From contig JACGWO010000005.1 of assembly GCA_034509735.1 (NCBI GenBank), forward strand, positions 11,053,692 to 11,117,691: a DNA stretch of 64,000 nucleotides. The letters run 5' to 3'. The notes under the pieces are model-generated. The model did not search any database and was not told the DNA's origin. It saw only the letters and a list, made by a program, of their open reading frames with translations. This stretch comes from Sesamum alatum. Its lineage: Eukaryota > Streptophyta > Magnoliopsida > Lamiales > Pedaliaceae. The translations under genes were made by a program, and so were the position numbers. This document shows, piece after piece, positions 60,908 through 64,000 of this stretch (its first letter is position 1; each line of letters opens with the position of its first letter).

Positions 60908-62593
60908 GGTTTCAAATCTACATTTAAAATGGAATATTCAGCAGAATTAAAATGGTTTTTAATAATAATTAAAGACTTGGACTTTAGTCATTTAATTCTT
61001 CCACTATTTCTATGAAAACACGGGACTCTCAAATGTTATTTTTGGGAACCCTTTCCTAGTGGGCTTGGAATCTACAACGATGTTTTCCATGCCCCGCTTT
61101 TACGACTCGCATGAAAACAACTTGTGGGAGGTATTCCATACCATTCTCGTCCAACGAGATTCCCAAGATTTCTTGCCTCACCCTTTTACGTGATCCCTAG
61201 GACTCCAAGCGAATCATGTCTTTCAGGCGTTAGACCCGACCCAATCAACCGAATCATAGCACTCACTGCTACCCCCACGACTCATGAGACAGGCAACAGG
61301 AGTGTATTCGCTTCATTCACAATAAAGTGCAACTTATTTCAGAATAAAAGACGTGCCACGACTCGTGAGACCACGCAATTTACTGAAACTAGCTTCCTGA
61401 CTTTGTCATGGATGGAAGGCTTGGACGAACTCCTAGAGTTCTAGTCCATTTATTAAGGGTCTAATATTCAACTTGGTCCAACCAAGAGTTTGATGACCGA
61501 GATCTCATTACAGCACATACACACATTATGCATAAAATGATTTGCATGAAATAGCATTAATATGATAAATAAACCATTCACCCATCATATAAGCCACATG
61601 CAAAAATAAAAGCCTAGCACGCCCCTTTTGGATGATCACAAGCCCGAATCCTATGCGACCCACTGAGCCCGCAGTGGATCTATGGTCAATCTAAGGTTGG
61701 TCCTACACTATTACATTCAATAATAGTAACCCATCAACACACTGATGGGCCTTGCCTCTTTTCCACCGGAACTCCTAGGATCCTCGTTTCTGGGTCATCC
61801 TTCATCTTCTTCATCAAAATAAAATACATCCTCACAACTATACTACTCTCATTACAATATAAAAGAAACCTCGGCAAACACACGGGGGGAGTACATTTGG
61901 AGGGAGATAGAAAGCCTTATTATTCCAAGGCAAAAAGAAGAGAGACAGGGGAAAATAAACAAGGCACACAGGCCCAACATAAAATTAAAACCCATACATT
62001 CGGTCTAGGACTTGTGAACATCCATTCTCATTAAACGCACATATTTCATGATATCCAATCATCAATATTGCACACACAATCCATGATATCCAATATCATT
62101 AATTCATAAAAAGAATAAAACAATTTCTACATTTAAAATTGGTGTAAAAATGGCAATGCTTTTCGTGTTGGAAACCCTTTCCTCATTATTCAAACAATAT
62201 TAAATTTTGTGATTCCAAACAAAATAAAATAAAATATTTCTAAATAATGTCTTTACGAAAAAAACATGCAAAATAAATAAAAAATATTTTTAGACAATTA
62301 ATTCTAAAAAAAACAAGAAAACCAGCTGGAGACGGCTGAGGGCTGCCGCTGCCGGCGGCGCCCTACCGGAATAGATAGGTTGGCAGGCCCTGTCTGCCGC
62401 CTGTGTGCGTTCGTGCAGAGATGTGACCTGCATGCGTGTAGAGGCCCCTGCCTACGTGCGTGCAGAGGCGCGGCCGCAGGCAGTATCTGCCTGCCTGGGC
62501 ACGCGCTAGCAGCGCTGGCCGGGCGGCCGTGCACAGGCGCCCTTGCCTGTGCGCGCTGCCCAGCCGCACAGCCTGCGCGCGCGACCTACAGTC
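60908..62593 (-). other. leader of E8 with GC-rich hairpin island
   Basis: Minus-strand leader. Palindromes at 61356-61370 and 61275-61289. GC-rich island at about 62330-62590 with perfect stems GCAGGCAG-TAT-CTGCCTGC (62476-62494) and GCACAGGC/GCCTGTGC (62531-62552). No PBS is seen between the island and the LTR end near 62594, so the 5' edge has a deletion. No gene seen. Confidence 0.82.
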
Positions 62594-64000
62594 AACGTGT
62601 GGATCATCCCGGGAGGAGCGCGGGGAAGCGCGGTATAAAATAAAAAACATGAATTTAAATATGCTTGTATAGAAACATAAATAACACGTTCACGGGGTGT
62701 TCTCTTGAACCTCCCAGGTGTTTGGTGTATCTCATGATTAAACAAAGCATACATATCATGGTGGCCATAGGGTTAAAACCGAAGATACATTAAAAGGAAC
62801 CTATCCGGTTGTAGTTTTATCTTCAAACCGCTACACAGGTTGTTCCCCGTTTTGCCACCAAGACTCCAATAGTAGGAATCCTCTAAATCGTCCTCGCAAT
62901 TCATCTTGGTTCTTGATCGCCGTGCTAGCGAAAGACCAAGTGTATATATTTAGGGAGGACGGATCGACCAATCGTTATTAATTAACATGATCAATCCTCC
63001 TAAAGTTCACTTGTATGAAACAAGGAACTAGAAGTTTTCTTGGACGAAAAAGGTAAGGGGATGAGCAAGAGAGAGAGAAAGGTGACCGACGGCTAGCGTG
63101 TGTGTGTGTGTTCACTAGTTGATCATCCTTCTCAAGTTTCATCCTAGGAGTATTTATAGAAGTGGGATCCTATTCCTCTTCAAACTCCAACTCTTTAGAA
63201 GGATAGTTTGACTAGGATTTTGACCTAGCCAAAGTCCTAGTCAAACTAGACTTTAGATTAGTCAAACTAATCTAGGCCTTTGATCTCTCCTCTTTGATCT
63301 TATTCATCCATCACTTTGATGGATTAGTTAGGAATATTTAAATCCTATTTAAATAAACCATAGGGCTTTGAATAATTAATATCTATTTTAAGCCAATTTC
63401 ATTATTTCCAAGAATCTAATTTATTTAGTTAATTCCATTAATCCAATTAAAGGAATCAACAATCCAAGAACAAGGGAACCAATTTAACCCAATTAAATTG
63501 TTTAACCTCCCTAAATTAATTCTAAATTAAATACCTTATCACGGGCGGATTGTGTGTGACTCTTTAGGTTCACCCTCAGCTAGACTTGGTTGAATCTCCA
63601 ATCATCTCATGAAGGAAATTCGTCCGTCACCATGGGTGGCCGTCTAACAACGGTCCATGGCACTAGAGACTAGGTGAATATTTATGGCATGAACATTTAG
63701 GCTCTTCAATACGTTTGTCCTTCCATCTACCATCTCACAACTTATAGACTAGGGCATGGATCTGTAGGTACCCATTCTTGACTTAAGCCTTGGCTCGTCC
63801 ACACTAAATGTCATAGGGGTCCTACCCCACTGTTCAGTCACTGTGGCCACAGATTTAGGGACGAGTCTAAGAGTAAGGTTAGTCATTACTGTCAACCTAT
63901 TGACAGGAGATGGATCCTCTCTTAGGACCTACTGTCACACATCTTAACTGCACTAGATAGGGCTTATGCCAATCGAGTCACTGGACTTGGTAGCCTCTTG
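62594..64000 (-). repeat. 5' LTR of E8 (partial, runs off the window)
   Basis: Aligns with the 3' LTR of E8 from about 38370 to about 39800. W-box repeats lie at about 63205-63270 and short TA/GA/GT runs at 62945-63112. Its terminal bases next to the leader are lost and its start lies beyond the window. Confidence 0.88.

Larger units (their letters stand above)
38354..64000 (-). mobile_element. Ty1/copia retrotransposon E8 (family C), oldest full layer on the right
   Basis: On the minus strand: 5' LTR (from beyond 64000 to about 62594), leader, gag from 60907, pol interrupted by E10 after 59692 and resuming at 43130, purine tract 40352-40362, 3' LTR 40351-38354. The two LTRs differ at roughly one base in ten by eye, much more than those of E1. 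It was inserted in the E7 leader; the possible TSD is CACCA at 38349-38353, with the partner outside the window. No PBS is seen. Confidence 0.88.

Noticed and set aside
62304..62754. Reading frames in the E8 GC island
   Set aside because: Same cause as in E1; they run across the leader and LTR join and have no protein features.

Overview
The window is plant nuclear DNA made almost entirely of nested LTR retrotransposons. I see no host gene, tRNA, rRNA, CRISPR array or bacterial-type feature. The evidence for a plant is Ty1/copia gag-pol reading frames (gag with a CCHC knuckle, DTG protease, HHCC plus D,D,E integrase, YVDD reverse transcriptase, RNase H), LTRs of about 2 kb starting TG and ending CA, primer-binding sites matching initiator tRNA-Met (TGGTATCAGAGC), purine tracts before the 3' LTRs, and 5-bp target-site duplications (TSDs). 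A flowering plant, probably a eudicot, fits; the species cannot be read from this sequence.

Three related copia families occur. Family A has LTRs of about 1.99 kb: elements E1, E2, E5, E6, fragment E9, several solo LTRs. Family B has LTRs of about 2.23 kb: E10, leader fragment E7, one solo LTR. Family C has LTRs of about 2.0 kb and is A-like in pol: E8. They share the first 16 bases of the LTR, the PBS and nearly the same purine tract, while B LTR bodies differ greatly from A. One Ty3/gypsy fragment (minus strand) is also present.

Left half (plus-strand hosts). E6 is the oldest layer; its gag holds E2 and E5, and its 5' part lies left of the window. E2 (9880-22654) was hit in its leader by a minus-strand A LTR, which was itself hit by the nearly identical-LTR element E1 (1-9650). 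The E2 pol carries a solo LTR inside a solo LTR, both with TSDs, and the E2 3' LTR carries a family B solo LTR, also with TSD. E5 (22677-30982) sits in the E6 gag with a near-perfect TSD. E6 finishes with a deleted pol and a 3' LTR ending at about 35444.

Right half (minus-strand hosts). A gypsy gag/LTR fragment (35445-37445) lies in the gag start of E7 (37446-38353). The E7 leader was hit by E8 (38354 to beyond 64000). The E8 pol was hit by plus-strand E10 (43131-59686, TSD GTATT on both sides). The E10 leader holds an inverted, LTR-less family A gag-pol fragment (E9, about 45668-50090) and an inverted solo A LTR with TSD ATACA.

Each complete element is laid out as LTR, PBS, a long untranslated leader of about 2.3 kb, one gag-pro-int-rt-rh frame, purine tract, LTR. 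Nearly all frames are broken. The signals most worth attention are non-coding: a GC-rich island of tandem hairpins in the leader, a U5 hairpin with compensatory changes between families, a leader palindrome duplicated at constant spacing in all seven leaders, and a dense W-box cluster just upstream of the LTR TATA box. All boundaries and comparisons were made by eye.
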